The notes under the pieces were generated by a model. It ran no database searches. It had not been told where the DNA came from and worked only from the letters and a program-made list of their open reading frames with translations. The position numbers and the translations under genes were made by a program. From Nocardiopsis ganjiahuensis DSM 45031 (GTDB lineage: Bacteria > Actinomycetota > Actinomycetes > Streptosporangiales > Streptosporangiaceae), in contig NZ_ANBA01000030.1 in the NCBI RefSeq assembly GCF_000341085.1, forward strand, positions 59,266 to 123,265: a stretch of DNA of 64,000 nt. The letters are read 5' to 3'. Below are positions 16,413 to 25,195 of the stretch, piece after piece; positions within the stretch are counted from its first letter, which is position 1; every line of letters starts with the position of its first letter.

Positions 16413-18053
16413 ATGGCGGAGCTGACGATCCGGCCGGATGAGATCCGGGACGCGCTACAGCGCTTCGTCCAGTCGTACGAGCCTGACGCCACCCGCGCGG
16501 AAGAGGTCGGAACCGTCACCTACTCCGGTGACGGCATCGCCCGCGTCGGTGGCCTTCCCTCGGCGATGGCGAACGAGCTGCTGGAGTTCGAGGACGGCAC
16601 ACTGGGCATGGCCCAGAACCTTGAGATCGGCGAGATCGGTGTCGTGGTGCTGGGTGACTTCACCGGTATCGAGGAGGGGCAGAAGGTGCGTCGCACCGGC
16701 AAGCTCCTCTCCGTTCCGGTGGGCGACAACTTCCTCGGCCGTGTGGTGGACCCCCTGGGTAACCCCATCGACGGCAAGGGCGAGATCGAGACGACTGAGA
16801 GCCGCGAGCTCGAGCTCCAGGCCGCGACCGTGATGGAGCGCCAGCCGGTCGGCGAGCCGCTCCAGACCGGTATCAAGTCGATCGACACCATGACCCCGGT
16901 CGGCCGCGGCCAGCGCCAGCTGGTCATCGGTGACCGGCAGACCGGTAAGACCGCGATCGGTATCGACGCGATCATCAACCAGAAGGCGAACTGGGAGACC
17001 GGCGACCCCACGAAGCAGGTGCGCTGCATCTACGTCGCGGTCGGTCAGAAGGGCTCGACCATCGCCAGCGTGCGAGGCGCCCTCGAAGAGGCCGGCGCGA
17101 TGGAGTACACCACCATCGTCGCCTCCCCGGCGTCCGACCCGGCCGGCTTCAAGTACCTCTCCCCGTACACCGGTTCGGCCCTGGGCCAGCACTGGATGTA
17201 CCAGGGCAAGCACGTCCTCATCGTCTTCGACGACCTGACCAAGCAGGCCGAGGCCTACCGCGCGGTCTCCCTCCTGCTGCGCCGCCCGCCGGGGCGTGAG
17301 GCCTACCCGGGTGACGTCTTCTACCTCCACTCCCGTCTCCTGGAGCGCTGCGCGAAGCTCTCCGACGAGCTGGGCGCCGGTTCGATGACGGCCCTGCCGA
17401 TCATCGAGACCAAGGCGGGCGACGTCTCGGCGTACATCCCCACCAACGTCATCTCGATCACCGACGGTCAGGTCTTCCTGAACTCGGACCTGTTCAACCA
17501 GGGCCAGCGTCCGGCGATCGACGTCGGTGTCTCCGTCTCCCGAGTCGGTGGCGCCGCCCAGACCAAGGCCACCAAGAAGGTCTCCGGCACGCTGCGTCTG
17601 GGCCTGGCCCAGTACCGCGAGCTCGAGGCGTTCTCCGCCTTCGGTTCGGACCTGGACGCCGTCTCCAAGCAGCAGCTCGCGCGTGGTGCCCGGATGATGG
17701 AGCTCCTCAAGCAGGGCCAGTACTCGCCCTTCTCCATGGAGAAGACCGTCGTCTCGATCTGGATGGGTAACACCGGCCTGATCGACGAGGTCCCGGTCGA
17801 GGACGTACGCCGCTTCGAGGACGACTTCCTGTCCTTCCTGGACCGCGAGCACAAGGCCGTCCTCGACACCATCCGGGACACCGGCAAGTTCGAGGACGAC
17901 AGCCAGAAGACGCTCCAGGCCGCCATCGAGAAGTTCAAGCAGAGCTTCCAGACCTCCGCCGGTACCCTCCTGGGCACCGAGGCCGAGGCCGAGGCTCTCG
18001 CTGAGGAGAAGGTCGGCCAGGAGACCATCAAGGTCGCCAAGGGCGGGAAGTAA
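16413..18053 (+). CDS. atpA: ATP synthase F1 subunit alpha
   Basis: Non-catalytic nucleotide-binding subunit, 546 residues. Walker A is GDRQTGKT; the family motif PAIDVGVSVSRVGGAAQ is present. The C-terminal 30 residues are an Ala/Glu-rich extension seen in other actinobacteria. ATG start; atpG follows three bases after the stop. Confidence 0.98.
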   Translation: MAELTIRPDEIRDALQRFVQSYEPDATRAEEVGTVTYSGDGIARVGGLPSAMANELLEFEDGTLGMAQNLEIGEIGVVVLGDFTGIEEGQKVRRTGKLLSVPVGDNFLGRVVDPLGNPIDGKGEIETTESRELELQAATVMERQPVGEPLQTGIKSIDTMTPVGRGQRQLVIGDRQTGKTAIGIDAIINQKANWETGDPTKQVRCIYVAVGQKGSTIASVRGALEEAGAMEYTTIVASPASDPAGFKYLSPYTGSALGQHWMYQGKHVLIVFDDLTKQAEAYRAVSLLLRRPPGREAYPGDVFYLHSRLLERCAKLSDELGAGSMTALPIIETKAGDVSAYIPTNVISITDGQVFLNSDLFNQGQRPAIDVGVSVSRVGGAAQTKATKKVSGTLRLGLAQYRELEAFSAFGSDLDAVSKQQLARGARMMELLKQGQYSPFSMEKTVVSIWMGNTGLIDEVPVEDVRRFEDDFLSFLDREHKAVLDTIRDTGKFEDDSQKTLQAAIEKFKQSFQTSAGTLLGTEAEAEALAEEKVGQETIKVAKGGK

Positions 18054-18056
18054 CCC

Positions 18057-18977
18057 ATGGGTGCACAGCTTCGCGTCTATCGCCGGAGGATCCGCGCGAC
18101 GAAGGCGACGGCGAAGATCACCCGTGCGATGGAGCTCATCGCCGCAACGCGCATCACCAAGGCGCAGCGCGCGGCCGAGGCTGCCGGTCCCTACGCACGG
18201 GAGATCACGCGGGCGGTGTCGGCTCTGGCCAGCCGGGTGACCGATCACCCGCTGCTGACCGAGGCCGAGAACCCCACCCGCGCGGCCGTCCTGGTCATCA
18301 CCAGTGACAAGGGTCTGGCCGGCGCCTTCTCGACCAATGTCATCAAGGAGGCCGAGGCCCTCACCCAGCTCCTCAAGGAGCAGGGCAAGGAGGTCCTCAC
18401 CTACATGGTGGGCCGCAAGGGTGCCACGTTCTACAGGTTCCGCGACCGCGAGGTCGAGGAATCGTGGGAGGGCTTCACCGAGCGTCCGACCTACGCGCAC
18501 GCCCAGGAGATCGGCTCCGCTCTGATGGAGAGGTTCTCCCTGGACACCGCTGAGGGTGGTGTCGACGAGATCCACGTGGTCTCCACGGAGTTCGTGTCGA
18601 TGCTGACCCAGCGGGCCGGGGCGGTCCGCGCTCTTCCGCTGGAGGTGGAAGAGGTGGAGGCCGAGGAGCTCGAGGAGAGCCACGGCGGCCAGGCGCTGCC
18701 GCTCTACGAGTTCGAGCCCTCCGCGGAGGACGTTCTCGACCAGCTGCTCCCGCAGTACGTGGTCAACCGGATCTACGCCTCCCTCCTCGAGTCCGCCGCC
18801 TCCCAGCAGGCGTCCCGTCGCGCGGCCATGAAGGCCGCGACCGACAACGCGGAAGAACTCGTCAAGAACCTGACCAGCCTGGCCAACCAGGCACGTCAGG
18901 CCGAGATCACCAATGAGATCAGTGAGATTGTCGGCGGTGCCGATGCACTCTCTGGGTCCAGCGCGGGAAGTGAGTAA
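18057..18977 (+). CDS. atpG: ATP synthase F1 subunit gamma
   Basis: Central-shaft subunit, 306 residues. The N-terminal coiled coil (RVYRRRIRATKATAKITRAM) and the C-terminal helix (MKAATDNAEELVKNLT) that form the rotor are clear. ITSDKGLAGAFSTNV is the conserved middle strand. Start ATG at 18057, three bases after atpA. Confidence 0.97.
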   Translation: MGAQLRVYRRRIRATKATAKITRAMELIAATRITKAQRAAEAAGPYAREITRAVSALASRVTDHPLLTEAENPTRAAVLVITSDKGLAGAFSTNVIKEAEALTQLLKEQGKEVLTYMVGRKGATFYRFRDREVEESWEGFTERPTYAHAQEIGSALMERFSLDTAEGGVDEIHVVSTEFVSMLTQRAGAVRALPLEVEEVEAEELEESHGGQALPLYEFEPSAEDVLDQLLPQYVVNRIYASLLESAASQQASRRAAMKAATDNAEELVKNLTSLANQARQAEITNEISEIVGGADALSGSSAGSE

Positions 18978-18982
18978 CAGAA

Positions 18983-20428
18983 GTGACTGCGACAGTTGAA
19001 GGTTCGGCCGGCGCTGGCACCGCCACCGGCCGCATCGCCCGGGTCACCGGCCCGGTCGTCGACGTGGAGTTCCCCGTCGGTTCCCTGCCCGGCATCTACA
19101 ACGCCCTGCACACCGATGTGAGCATCGGCGGCAAGGAGAAGGTCGTCACCCTGGAGGTCGCCCAGCACCTGGGTGACAACCTGGTGCGCGCCATCTCCCT
19201 CGCCCCGCAGGACGGCATGGTCCGCGGCGCCGAGGTGCGCGACACCGGTGCGCCCATCAGCGTGCCCGTCGGCGACATCGTCAAGGGCCACGTGTTCAAC
19301 ACCCTGGGCGAGTCCATGGACGTGCCCACGGCCGAGCTCGGCGTGACCGAGCGCTGGCCGATCCACCGCAAGGCGCCCGCCTTCGACCAGCTCGAGTCCA
19401 AGACCGAGATGATGGTCACGGGCATCAAGGTGATCGACCTCCTCACCCCGTACGTGCGCGGTGGGAAGATCGGCCTCTTCGGCGGCGCTGGTGTGGGCAA
19501 GACGGTGCTCATCCAGGAGATGATCACCCGTATCGCCCGTAACTTCGGTGGTGTGTCCGTGTTCGCCGGTGTCGGTGAGCGCACCCGTGAGGGTACGGAC
19601 CTCTTCCTGGAGATGGACGAGATGGGCGTCCTCCAGGACACCGCGCTCGTCTTCGGCCAGATGGACGAGCCCCCGGGCACCCGTCTGCGCGTGGCGCTGT
19701 CCGCTCTGACGATGGCGGAGTACTTCCGCGACGTCCAGGGTCAGGACGTGCTGCTCTTCATCGACAACATCTTCCGTTTCACCCAGGCCGGTATGGAGGT
19801 CTCCACGCTGCTGGGCCGTATGCCCTCGGCCGTGGGTTACCAGCCCAACCTGGCTGACGAGATGGGTCAGCTGCAGGAGCGGATCACCTCGACGCGTGGT
19901 CACTCGATCACCTCGATGCAGGCGATCTACGTCCCCGCGGACGACTACACCGACCCCGCTCCGGCGACCACCTTCGCCCACCTGGACGCGACGACCGAGC
20001 TCTCCCGCCCGATCTCGCAGAAGGGCATCTACCCGGCGGTCGACCCGCTGGCCTCCAGCTCCCGCATCCTCGACCCGCAGTACGTGGGCGAGGAGCACTA
20101 CCAGGTGGCCCAGCGCGTCAAGGAGATCCTGCAGCGCAACAACGACCTGCAGGACCAGATCGCCATTCTGGGTATGGACGAGCTGTCCGAAGAGGACAAG
20201 ATCATCGTCAACCGGGCTCGTCGCCTGGAGCGTTTCCTCTCCCAGAACATGTTCGTGGCGGAGAAGTTCACCGGTACGCCGGGCGTGTTCGTTCCCCTCG
20301 AGGAGACCATCGCCTCCTTCAAGGGTCTGTGTGACGGCGAGTACGACCACCTTCCCGAGCAGGCTTTCCTCGACGTCGGCAACATCGACATGGTCGTCGA
20401 GAAGGCCAAGCAGCTTCAGGAAGGCTAG
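18983..20428 (+). CDS. atpD: ATP synthase F1 subunit beta
   Basis: Catalytic subunit, 481 residues. Walker A GGAGVGKT, the catalytic glutamate in GVGERTREG, Walker B VLLFIDNIFRFTQAG and the DELSEEDK segment (DELSEED lever) are all present. GTG start. The gap to atpC (114 bases) is unusually long for this operon and holds two hairpins. Confidence 0.98.
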   Translation: MTATVEGSAGAGTATGRIARVTGPVVDVEFPVGSLPGIYNALHTDVSIGGKEKVVTLEVAQHLGDNLVRAISLAPQDGMVRGAEVRDTGAPISVPVGDIVKGHVFNTLGESMDVPTAELGVTERWPIHRKAPAFDQLESKTEMMVTGIKVIDLLTPYVRGGKIGLFGGAGVGKTVLIQEMITRIARNFGGVSVFAGVGERTREGTDLFLEMDEMGVLQDTALVFGQMDEPPGTRLRVALSALTMAEYFRDVQGQDVLLFIDNIFRFTQAGMEVSTLLGRMPSAVGYQPNLADEMGQLQERITSTRGHSITSMQAIYVPADDYTDPAPATTFAHLDATTELSRPISQKGIYPAVDPLASSSRILDPQYVGEEHYQVAQRVKEILQRNNDLQDQIAILGMDELSEEDKIIVNRARRLERFLSQNMFVAEKFTGTPGVFVPLEETIASFKGLCDGEYDHLPEQAFLDVGNIDMVVEKAKQLQEG

Positions 20429-20437
20429 TACTGCACG

Positions 20438-20457
20438 TCCCCCCGCCCGAGGCGGGG
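20438..20457 (+). other. Short GC hairpin after atpD
   Basis: CCCCGCC-CGA-GGCGGGG in the atpD-atpC gap, 10 bases after the atpD stop. Not followed by T-rich DNA. Confidence 0.45.
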
Positions 20458-20480
20458 GTGACGGGCGGGGCTAGTTCTTG

Positions 20481-20516
20481 GGCGGGGTCGAGTATCGGTT
20501 CGTACTCGACCCCGCC
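20481..20516 (+). other. Strong intercistronic hairpin between atpD and atpC
   Basis: A perfect 14-bp inverted repeat (GGCGGGGTCGAGTA, 20481-20494, with 20503-20516) with an 8-base loop ends 17 bases before the atpC Shine-Dalgarno. With no T-run it is more likely a partial terminator or an RNA-processing or stability element that adjusts epsilon output relative to the upstream subunits. Confidence 0.6.
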
Positions 20517-20542
20517 GAACCCACCCGCTAGCCGAGGAGTTT

Positions 20543-20938
20543 GTGGCAGTGTCGAAGAAGCTTTTCGTCGAGATCGTCTCTCCGGACCGTGAGGTTTGGG
20601 CGGGCGAGGGCGACATGGTCATCGCGAAGACCGTCGAGGGCGAGATCGGCGTTCAGCCCGGGCACGTCCCGGTGCTGTCGCTTCTGGCCGAGGACGCGGT
20701 CGTTCGCGTTCTGGGCGCGCGTGAGACCGGAGAGATCCGGGCAGCCGCCCACGGCGGGTTCATCTCGGTTTCGGGTGAGGGTCGGATCTCCATCCTCGCC
20801 GAGACCGCGGAGCTCGCCGAGGACATCGATGTGGACCGTGCGCGCCAGGCGCTGAAGGGCGCGAGCGAGTCGGGCGACAGCCTGGCCGGTGCTCGTGCGC
20901 GCAGCCGCCTGCGTGCTGTGGGCGAGGAAGTCGCCTAG
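20543..20938 (+). CDS. atpC: ATP synthase F1 subunit epsilon
   Basis: Rotor and regulatory subunit, 131 residues from the GTG at 20543. A GTG at 20549 is better spaced (9 bases) from the GAGGAG Shine-Dalgarno and would give MSKKLFVEIVSP; the true start may be that one. The beta-sandwich motif VQPGHVPVLSLLA is present. The C-terminal helical part is short (about 40 residues), as in other actinobacterial epsilon subunits. Confidence 0.95.
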   Translation: MAVSKKLFVEIVSPDREVWAGEGDMVIAKTVEGEIGVQPGHVPVLSLLAEDAVVRVLGARETGEIRAAAHGGFISVSGEGRISILAETAELAEDIDVDRARQALKGASESGDSLAGARARSRLRAVGEEVA

Positions 20939-20960
20939 CGAAGCCGGGAGGCAACGAGTC

Positions 20961-21449
20961 GTGGGTGTGGAACCGCTTCAGGGAACGCCGTGGTTGGAGT
21001 CCTTGTGGTGGGTTTTCCTCGCCCTGCTCGTTGCCGCCGCGCTGGTGCTGGCCACCGGCGTCATGCGACGGTACGTACTGCTGCGCAGCGGTGGTGCCAT
21101 CGAGTGTTACCTGCGTGCGTGCGGGGTGAAGGGACGTCGGGGCTCCTGGCGGATCGGCTTCGGCCGATACGGCTCGGAGAACCTCGGATGGTTCCCGATC
21201 CTCTCACTCAGACCGCGGCCGACAGCCAGGCTGTCGCGCCGCGGTCTTGTCGTTGTGGGGCGTCGCGCCCCCGGCGCCGACGACACACAGCTGCCCGCCG
21301 ACGTCACGGTCCTGGAGATCGGTTGGATCGCCGCGGACGGCGCCGACCCCGAGGAGGCGGCCTACGAGGTCGCCATGGGCGAGAGCGCGCTCACCGGGTT
21401 CCTGTCCTGGATCGAGTCGATGCCGCCGGGAACCCACTGGCAGGCCTGA
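20961..21449 (+). CDS. DUF2550 family membrane-anchored protein
   Basis: 162 residues; GTG start with GGGAGG 9 bases upstream. One N-terminal membrane helix (about residues 13-35), then a PH-like soluble domain with RSGGAIECYLR and WRIGFGRYGSENLGWFPILSL. Proteins of this family follow atpC in many actinomycetes; their role is unknown. It starts 22 bases after atpC and may be in the same transcript. Confidence 0.85.
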   Translation: MGVEPLQGTPWLESLWWVFLALLVAAALVLATGVMRRYVLLRSGGAIECYLRACGVKGRRGSWRIGFGRYGSENLGWFPILSLRPRPTARLSRRGLVVVGRRAPGADDTQLPADVTVLEIGWIAADGADPEEAAYEVAMGESALTGFLSWIESMPPGTHWQA

Positions 21450-21513
21450 CTCTCCGGGGACCCGCCCTCGCGGGAGGTTCACAGGGGCGGTGACAGTGTG
21501 TTTGCATGGGCGC

Positions 21514-21819
21514 ATGAGTACCATCGTGGCTTTTTCCGTGTCCCCGCTCGACAACGGCGACTCCGTGGCTCCCGCAGTGGCCCGTGCCGTCAAGGTCGTC
21601 CGAGAGAGCGGTCTGCCGAACGAGACCTCCGCCATGTTCACCAGTATCGAGGGTGAGTGGGACGAGGTGATGGCTGTCGTCAAGCGCGCGGTCGAGGCCG
21701 CGGGCGAGGGCTCCTCCCGGGTCAGCCTGACCCTGAAGGCCGACATCCGTGACGGTGTCACCGACGGCCTGCGTACCAAGGTGGAGGCCGTCGAGCGCGA
21801 ACTCGACGACCTCGGGTAG
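21514..21819 (+). CDS. MTH1187-family thiamine-binding protein
   Basis: 101 residues starting MSTIVAFSVSPLDNG, with the ferredoxin-like beta-alpha-beta fold of the MTH1187/YkoF family. Members bind thiamine or related small ligands and often pair with ABC transporters, but none is adjacent here. The ATG at 21514 is chosen because the homologous part starts there. A perfect palindrome terminates the gene. Confidence 0.85.
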   Translation: MSTIVAFSVSPLDNGDSVAPAVARAVKVVRESGLPNETSAMFTSIEGEWDEVMAVVKRAVEAAGEGSSRVSLTLKADIRDGVTDGLRTKVEAVERELDDLG

Positions 21820-21830
21820 TTCTTCGACGA

Positions 21831-21862
21831 AAGGGCGGTACCCGGGCCCGGGTACCGCCCTT
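21831..21862. terminator. Bidirectional terminator, perfect 32-bp palindrome
   Basis: AAGGGCGGTACCCGGG (21831-21846) is followed at once by its exact reverse complement (21847-21862), with no loop. It lies between the convergent thiamine-binding gene (stop 21819) and the reverse-strand membrane protein gene (stop at 21870). A-rich and T-rich flanks suit termination in both directions. Confidence 0.75.
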
Positions 21863-21869
21863 CTTCGGG

Positions 21870-22334
21870 TCAGCCCACCGCGGGCGCGGCGGCCCGGGCG
21901 GCGAAGTACTCCTTCGCGGACCTGTTGTAGAGCAGAGCCACCACGGTGAAGGCGAAGGCCGCCGAGACGATCCCTCCGAGGCTGTAGGCGGGGGTGATCA
22001 GCAGCGCCAGGATGACGACTCCGGCGACGGCGTTGACACCGAGCGAGGCGGTCCGCGCCCGGGGGGCGCCCTTGCCGACCATCACCGCGAGCACCACGGC
22101 GGCGACACCGTACACCAGGGCGAAGCCCGCCCCCAGGTAGGCGGCCCAGACCTGCCCGCCGAGCTCCTCCATCTGCTGGACCTGGTCGGCCGGGAGCATG
22201 TCGTTCAGGGCTCCGGAGTCGATGGTCGCCGCCCCGATGAGGCCGAAGATCCCGTAGATGATCTGGTAGGCGGCGATCAGGATCAGCAGTACCAGAACGG
22301 CGACCACACTGCCGGGCCTGGCTGGGGTGTTCAT
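21870..22334 (-). CDS. Four-helix membrane protein of unknown function
   Basis: 154 residues with hydrophobic helices near 9-32, 63-86, 95-117 and 120-140 and a short acidic loop (IDSGALNDMLPADQVQQMEELG) after the first. I do not recognise a named family. GGAGAGGAAG precedes the ATG. It is read toward the palindromic terminator and could share a transcript with the adenosyltransferase gene, although the 157-base gap argues for its own promoter. Confidence 0.7.
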   Translation of the reverse strand: MNTPARPGSVVAVLVLLILIAAYQIIYGIFGLIGAATIDSGALNDMLPADQVQQMEELGGQVWAAYLGAGFALVYGVAAVVLAVMVGKGAPRARTASLGVNAVAGVVILALLITPAYSLGGIVSAAFAFTVVALLYNRSAKEYFAARAAAPAVG

Positions 22335-22491
22335 GTGGCTTCTTCCTCTCCGGGTAGGGGGAACGGCTCACCCGAAGCCCTAGCCGTTCTCCCGCCGCTC
22401 ACACGCCTTGTGCGGAAGAAGTTCCGTTCTCGCACGTCCGTGGGCGTGCTCCCGCTGCCCCCGATACGGGGTTCGGGGCCCGCAGAGCGCC

Positions 22492-23088
22492 CTACCGCTC
22501 TCCGCCGGGCTTCCACAGGACCTCGTCGCCGTCCTCGGCGACGTACCGGCCGAGGATGAACAGCAGGTCCGAGAGACGGTTCAGGTACTGGGCGGTGAGC
22601 GGGTTGACGCTGTCGCCGTGCTCCTCGATCGCGGCCCAGACGGACCGCTCGGCGCGGCGGACCACGATGCGGGCGGTGTGCACCAGGGCGACGGTGGGGG
22701 AGCCGCCGGGCAGGATGAAGCTGCGCAGGGTCGGCAGGTCCGCGTTGTAGGTGTCGCAGGCCTCCTCCAGCCGGGTGACGTACTCCGGCAGGACGCGCAG
22801 CGGCGGGAACTCGGGGTCGGGCACGATGGGTGTGGACAGGTCCGCGCCCAGGTCGAAGAGTTCGTTCTGGACGCGCCGCAGCAGGACGCGTACGTCCTCG
22901 GGGAGGTCACCCAGGGCCAGCGCGGTGCCGATGGCGGCGTTGGCCTCCTCCGTGTCCGCGTAGCCGACGAGGCGGGTGTCGTTCTTGGAGGTCCTGCTCA
23001 TGTCGCCGAGTGCCGTCGTCCCGGCGTCACCGGTGCGCGTGTAGATCTTCGACAGCACGACCGGCTTGTCCGTGTCCCTTTTGGTCAT
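22492..23088 (-). CDS. Cob(I)alamin adenosyltransferase, PduO type
   Basis: Transfers adenosyl from ATP to cob(I)alamin to make coenzyme B12 for mutases such as the IcmA homologue at 44 kb. 198 residues. Family motifs: YTRTGDAGTTALGD (ATP loop, residues 16-29), RLVGYADTEEANAAIG, a four-helix bundle, and a C-terminal NRLSDLLFILGRY. ATG start. A repeat-bearing promoter region lies upstream. Confidence 0.93.
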   Translation of the reverse strand: MTKRDTDKPVVLSKIYTRTGDAGTTALGDMSRTSKNDTRLVGYADTEEANAAIGTALALGDLPEDVRVLLRRVQNELFDLGADLSTPIVPDPEFPPLRVLPEYVTRLEEACDTYNADLPTLRSFILPGGSPTVALVHTARIVVRRAERSVWAAIEEHGDSVNPLTAQYLNRLSDLLFILGRYVAEDGDEVLWKPGGER

Positions 23089-23156
23089 GGGATCACCCTA
23101 GGGCCAGCCCTTGTCCCGGTAGCTCCGGAGGGCCTCCGAACACGGGGGAATCACGG

Positions 23157-23216
23157 AGGATAACTGTTCAGTATCAGGGGGTGAAGGTGACCTGGCTCAC
23201 TGATACCTTGAGATAC
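23157..23216 (-). promoter_or_regulatory. Promoter with GATAC repeats for the adenosyltransferase gene
   Basis: On the reverse strand TTCACC (23180-23185) and TATCCT (23157-23162) form a -35/-10 pair with 17 bases between them. GTATC (23171-23175) lies inside the spacer and GATAC occurs twice upstream (23202-23206 and 23212-23216), the last two exactly 10 bp apart. The arrangement looks like an operator for an unidentified regulator. No cobalamin riboswitch box was recognised. Confidence 0.4.
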
Positions 23217-23410
23217 AAGGGAGCTACACACAGTAGTTTCCGACGGTGTTCACGCATGGGTACCCGAGTGGAACTGAGGGGGACTGCTCGGGAGGCCGCG
23301 CGAGGGGGAGACACCGTGAGGGGCGGGAGGCGTGGAACCGGGGGGTTCACGCCGCCCGCCCCTTCTGCTGCACTGGTCTCCGAGGACTCGGACCACCGGT
23401 GCGTCAGAGC

Positions 23411-24940
23411 CTAGCGGAGCCAGGCCTCGCCCTTGCGGGGCAGGTCCACGTCGACGGCGGACATGCTCAGCACACCGTTGACCGGCAGGGTGCTCTCGGC
23501 GAAGAACTCCACGCCGTGCGCGCCCGCGGCCGACAACTCGGCGACCGAGTCCCAGTTGATGTTCTCCAGGGTGTCCTCGGGCGTGTGGTAGTACGGGTCG
23601 AACATCTCGCCCGCGGTACCGCCGTACCACTCGACCTGCTCCTCGGACTTGGTGCCGTCGGCACCGCTGAACAGGCCGCCGGAGGCCACGCCGGCCTGCA
23701 TGAAGGCGAGGTAGTCGCTGCGGCCGCTGAGCACACCGGGTTCGCTGACCTGGCCCCGGCCCTCGAAGTAGTCCTCGAAGACCTTGGCGATGGCACCGGA
23801 GCCGGAGGGGGCGCCGCCGGATTCCGGCAGCTCCATCCGGCCGTCGAGCACGAAGCGGCCGTAGTTGTGCGAGCCGATCATGTCGAAGTTGAGGTAGAGC
23901 GCGATGTCGTCGAGCTCCTCCTCGGTCAGTCCGGCGACGTACTCGTTGGAGCCGACCAGCCCGGACTCCTCGGTGCCCCAGAAGGCGAAGCGGACCTGGT
24001 TGTTCGGGTCCTCCTGCTGGGCCAGCTGGATGGCGGTCTCCAGCAGGAAGGCCGATCCGCTGCCGTTGTCGTTGATGCCCGGACCGTCTTCGACGCTGTC
24101 CAGGTGGCCGCCCACGACCACCACGTTGTCGTCACGGCCGCCGGAGGTCTCGGCGAGGATGCTGTAGGAGCTCTCCTGGCTGACCTCGGAGTCGACCTCG
24201 ATCTTGAGGCGCAGGTGGCGCGTGAGAGAGACCAGCTCCTCGCCGAGTACGCCGGAGACACCGATCGCGGGGATGTCGGACTCGGTCTCGACGGTGCCGA
24301 GGAAGACCTCGTCCTCGTTGTTGTAGACCAGGGCGGCCGAGGCCCCGGCGTCGGCGGCGTTCTGTACCTTCTGCCCGAACGCGCAGGCGCCGCGTTTGAT
24401 CAGGGCGATGTTCCCCTCGGGGAAGTCCGCGAACTGCTCGGCGGTGCAGCCGCTGTCCGCGGCGCCGGTGTCGACCGCGGTCACCTTGTTGCCGCGGACG
24501 CTGCCCGGACCGGAGTAGGACATGGTCTCGAAGTGTTCCCCGGGCTCGTAGTCGATCTTCTCCGGGGTGGTCTGGGACAGGACGGGGGGCGTGTTCTCAC
24601 GCCAGGCCTCGTAGTCGTACTCGTGGCGGTAGGGCTCGTACCCGGCCCGTTCGAGCTGGTCCTCGATGTACAGCGCGGCCACGTCGTATCCGGCGGTGCC
24701 GCTGGCGCGGTTGCCCCCGTTGTACTCGGCGATGGTGTTGAGGTTGACCAGGTGCGCCTCGATGGCCTCGGCGGTCACCAGGTCGGGAAGCGCGATCTCA
24801 TCGGCGTGGGCCGGTGAGCCCGCCAGGGTGCCGGCGGTCATCAACAGAGCTGCGAGTCCGGCGGTGACGGCGGTGGGCCGTCTGCGGGAGGGGGAGGCAC
24901 CCGCTCTGTGGAGCGGGTTCCCAGGGTTGCTCGGATGCAC
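23411..24940 (-). CDS. Secreted M28 family aminopeptidase with PA domain
   Basis: Exported zinc aminopeptidase, 509 residues. The GTG at 24940 is chosen because GGAGGAAG lies 4-6 bases upstream; ATG at 24976 is a weaker option. A signal peptide with an Arg-Arg-Arg cluster and a hydrophobic core ends near ASPAHA-type residues (GSPAHADE). A PA insert (about residues 130-230) is followed by the M28 metal site: VVGGHLDSVEDGPGINDNGSG, AFWGTEESGLVGSNEY, NFDMIGS and PYYHTPEDT. It is similar in layout to Streptomyces M28 aminopeptidases. Confidence 0.92.
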   Translation of the reverse strand: MHPSNPGNPLHRAGASPSRRRPTAVTAGLAALLMTAGTLAGSPAHADEIALPDLVTAEAIEAHLVNLNTIAEYNGGNRASGTAGYDVAALYIEDQLERAGYEPYRHEYDYEAWRENTPPVLSQTTPEKIDYEPGEHFETMSYSGPGSVRGNKVTAVDTGAADSGCTAEQFADFPEGNIALIKRGACAFGQKVQNAADAGASAALVYNNEDEVFLGTVETESDIPAIGVSGVLGEELVSLTRHLRLKIEVDSEVSQESSYSILAETSGGRDDNVVVVGGHLDSVEDGPGINDNGSGSAFLLETAIQLAQQEDPNNQVRFAFWGTEESGLVGSNEYVAGLTEEELDDIALYLNFDMIGSHNYGRFVLDGRMELPESGGAPSGSGAIAKVFEDYFEGRGQVSEPGVLSGRSDYLAFMQAGVASGGLFSGADGTKSEEQVEWYGGTAGEMFDPYYHTPEDTLENINWDSVAELSAAGAHGVEFFAESTLPVNGVLSMSAVDVDLPRKGEAWLR

Positions 24941-25195
24941 GGTCTTCCTCCGGTTCACGGGGGTCCATCGCTCCATGGTGTTGGGGGATGGACACCTGGG
25001 GTGGGCGAGGTACCGGAGAAGCCTCGCAGGAGGCCGGTGCGGCGGCAAGAGATGGCACGGGACATTGCCACAATCAGCCACAGACCTTACGCGAAGGTGC
25101 GCGCTGTGGTTGGATGGTCGGCTCGAGGAGTCCGAATCGTCTCGCCGTGCGGGTTCTCGAGGCGGGGAGGCAGAGGGGCCGTCGGGGACGGCCCG

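Noticed and set aside
22335..23160. Cobalamin riboswitch near the adenosyltransferase gene
   Set aside because: No B12-box-like conserved stretch was found upstream on the coding strand.
23246..24817. 523-codon plus-strand ORF opposite the M28 peptidase
   Set aside because: Composition is Val/Gly/Asp repeats typical of an antisense shadow; the reverse strand has a complete peptidase with signal peptide and metal site.
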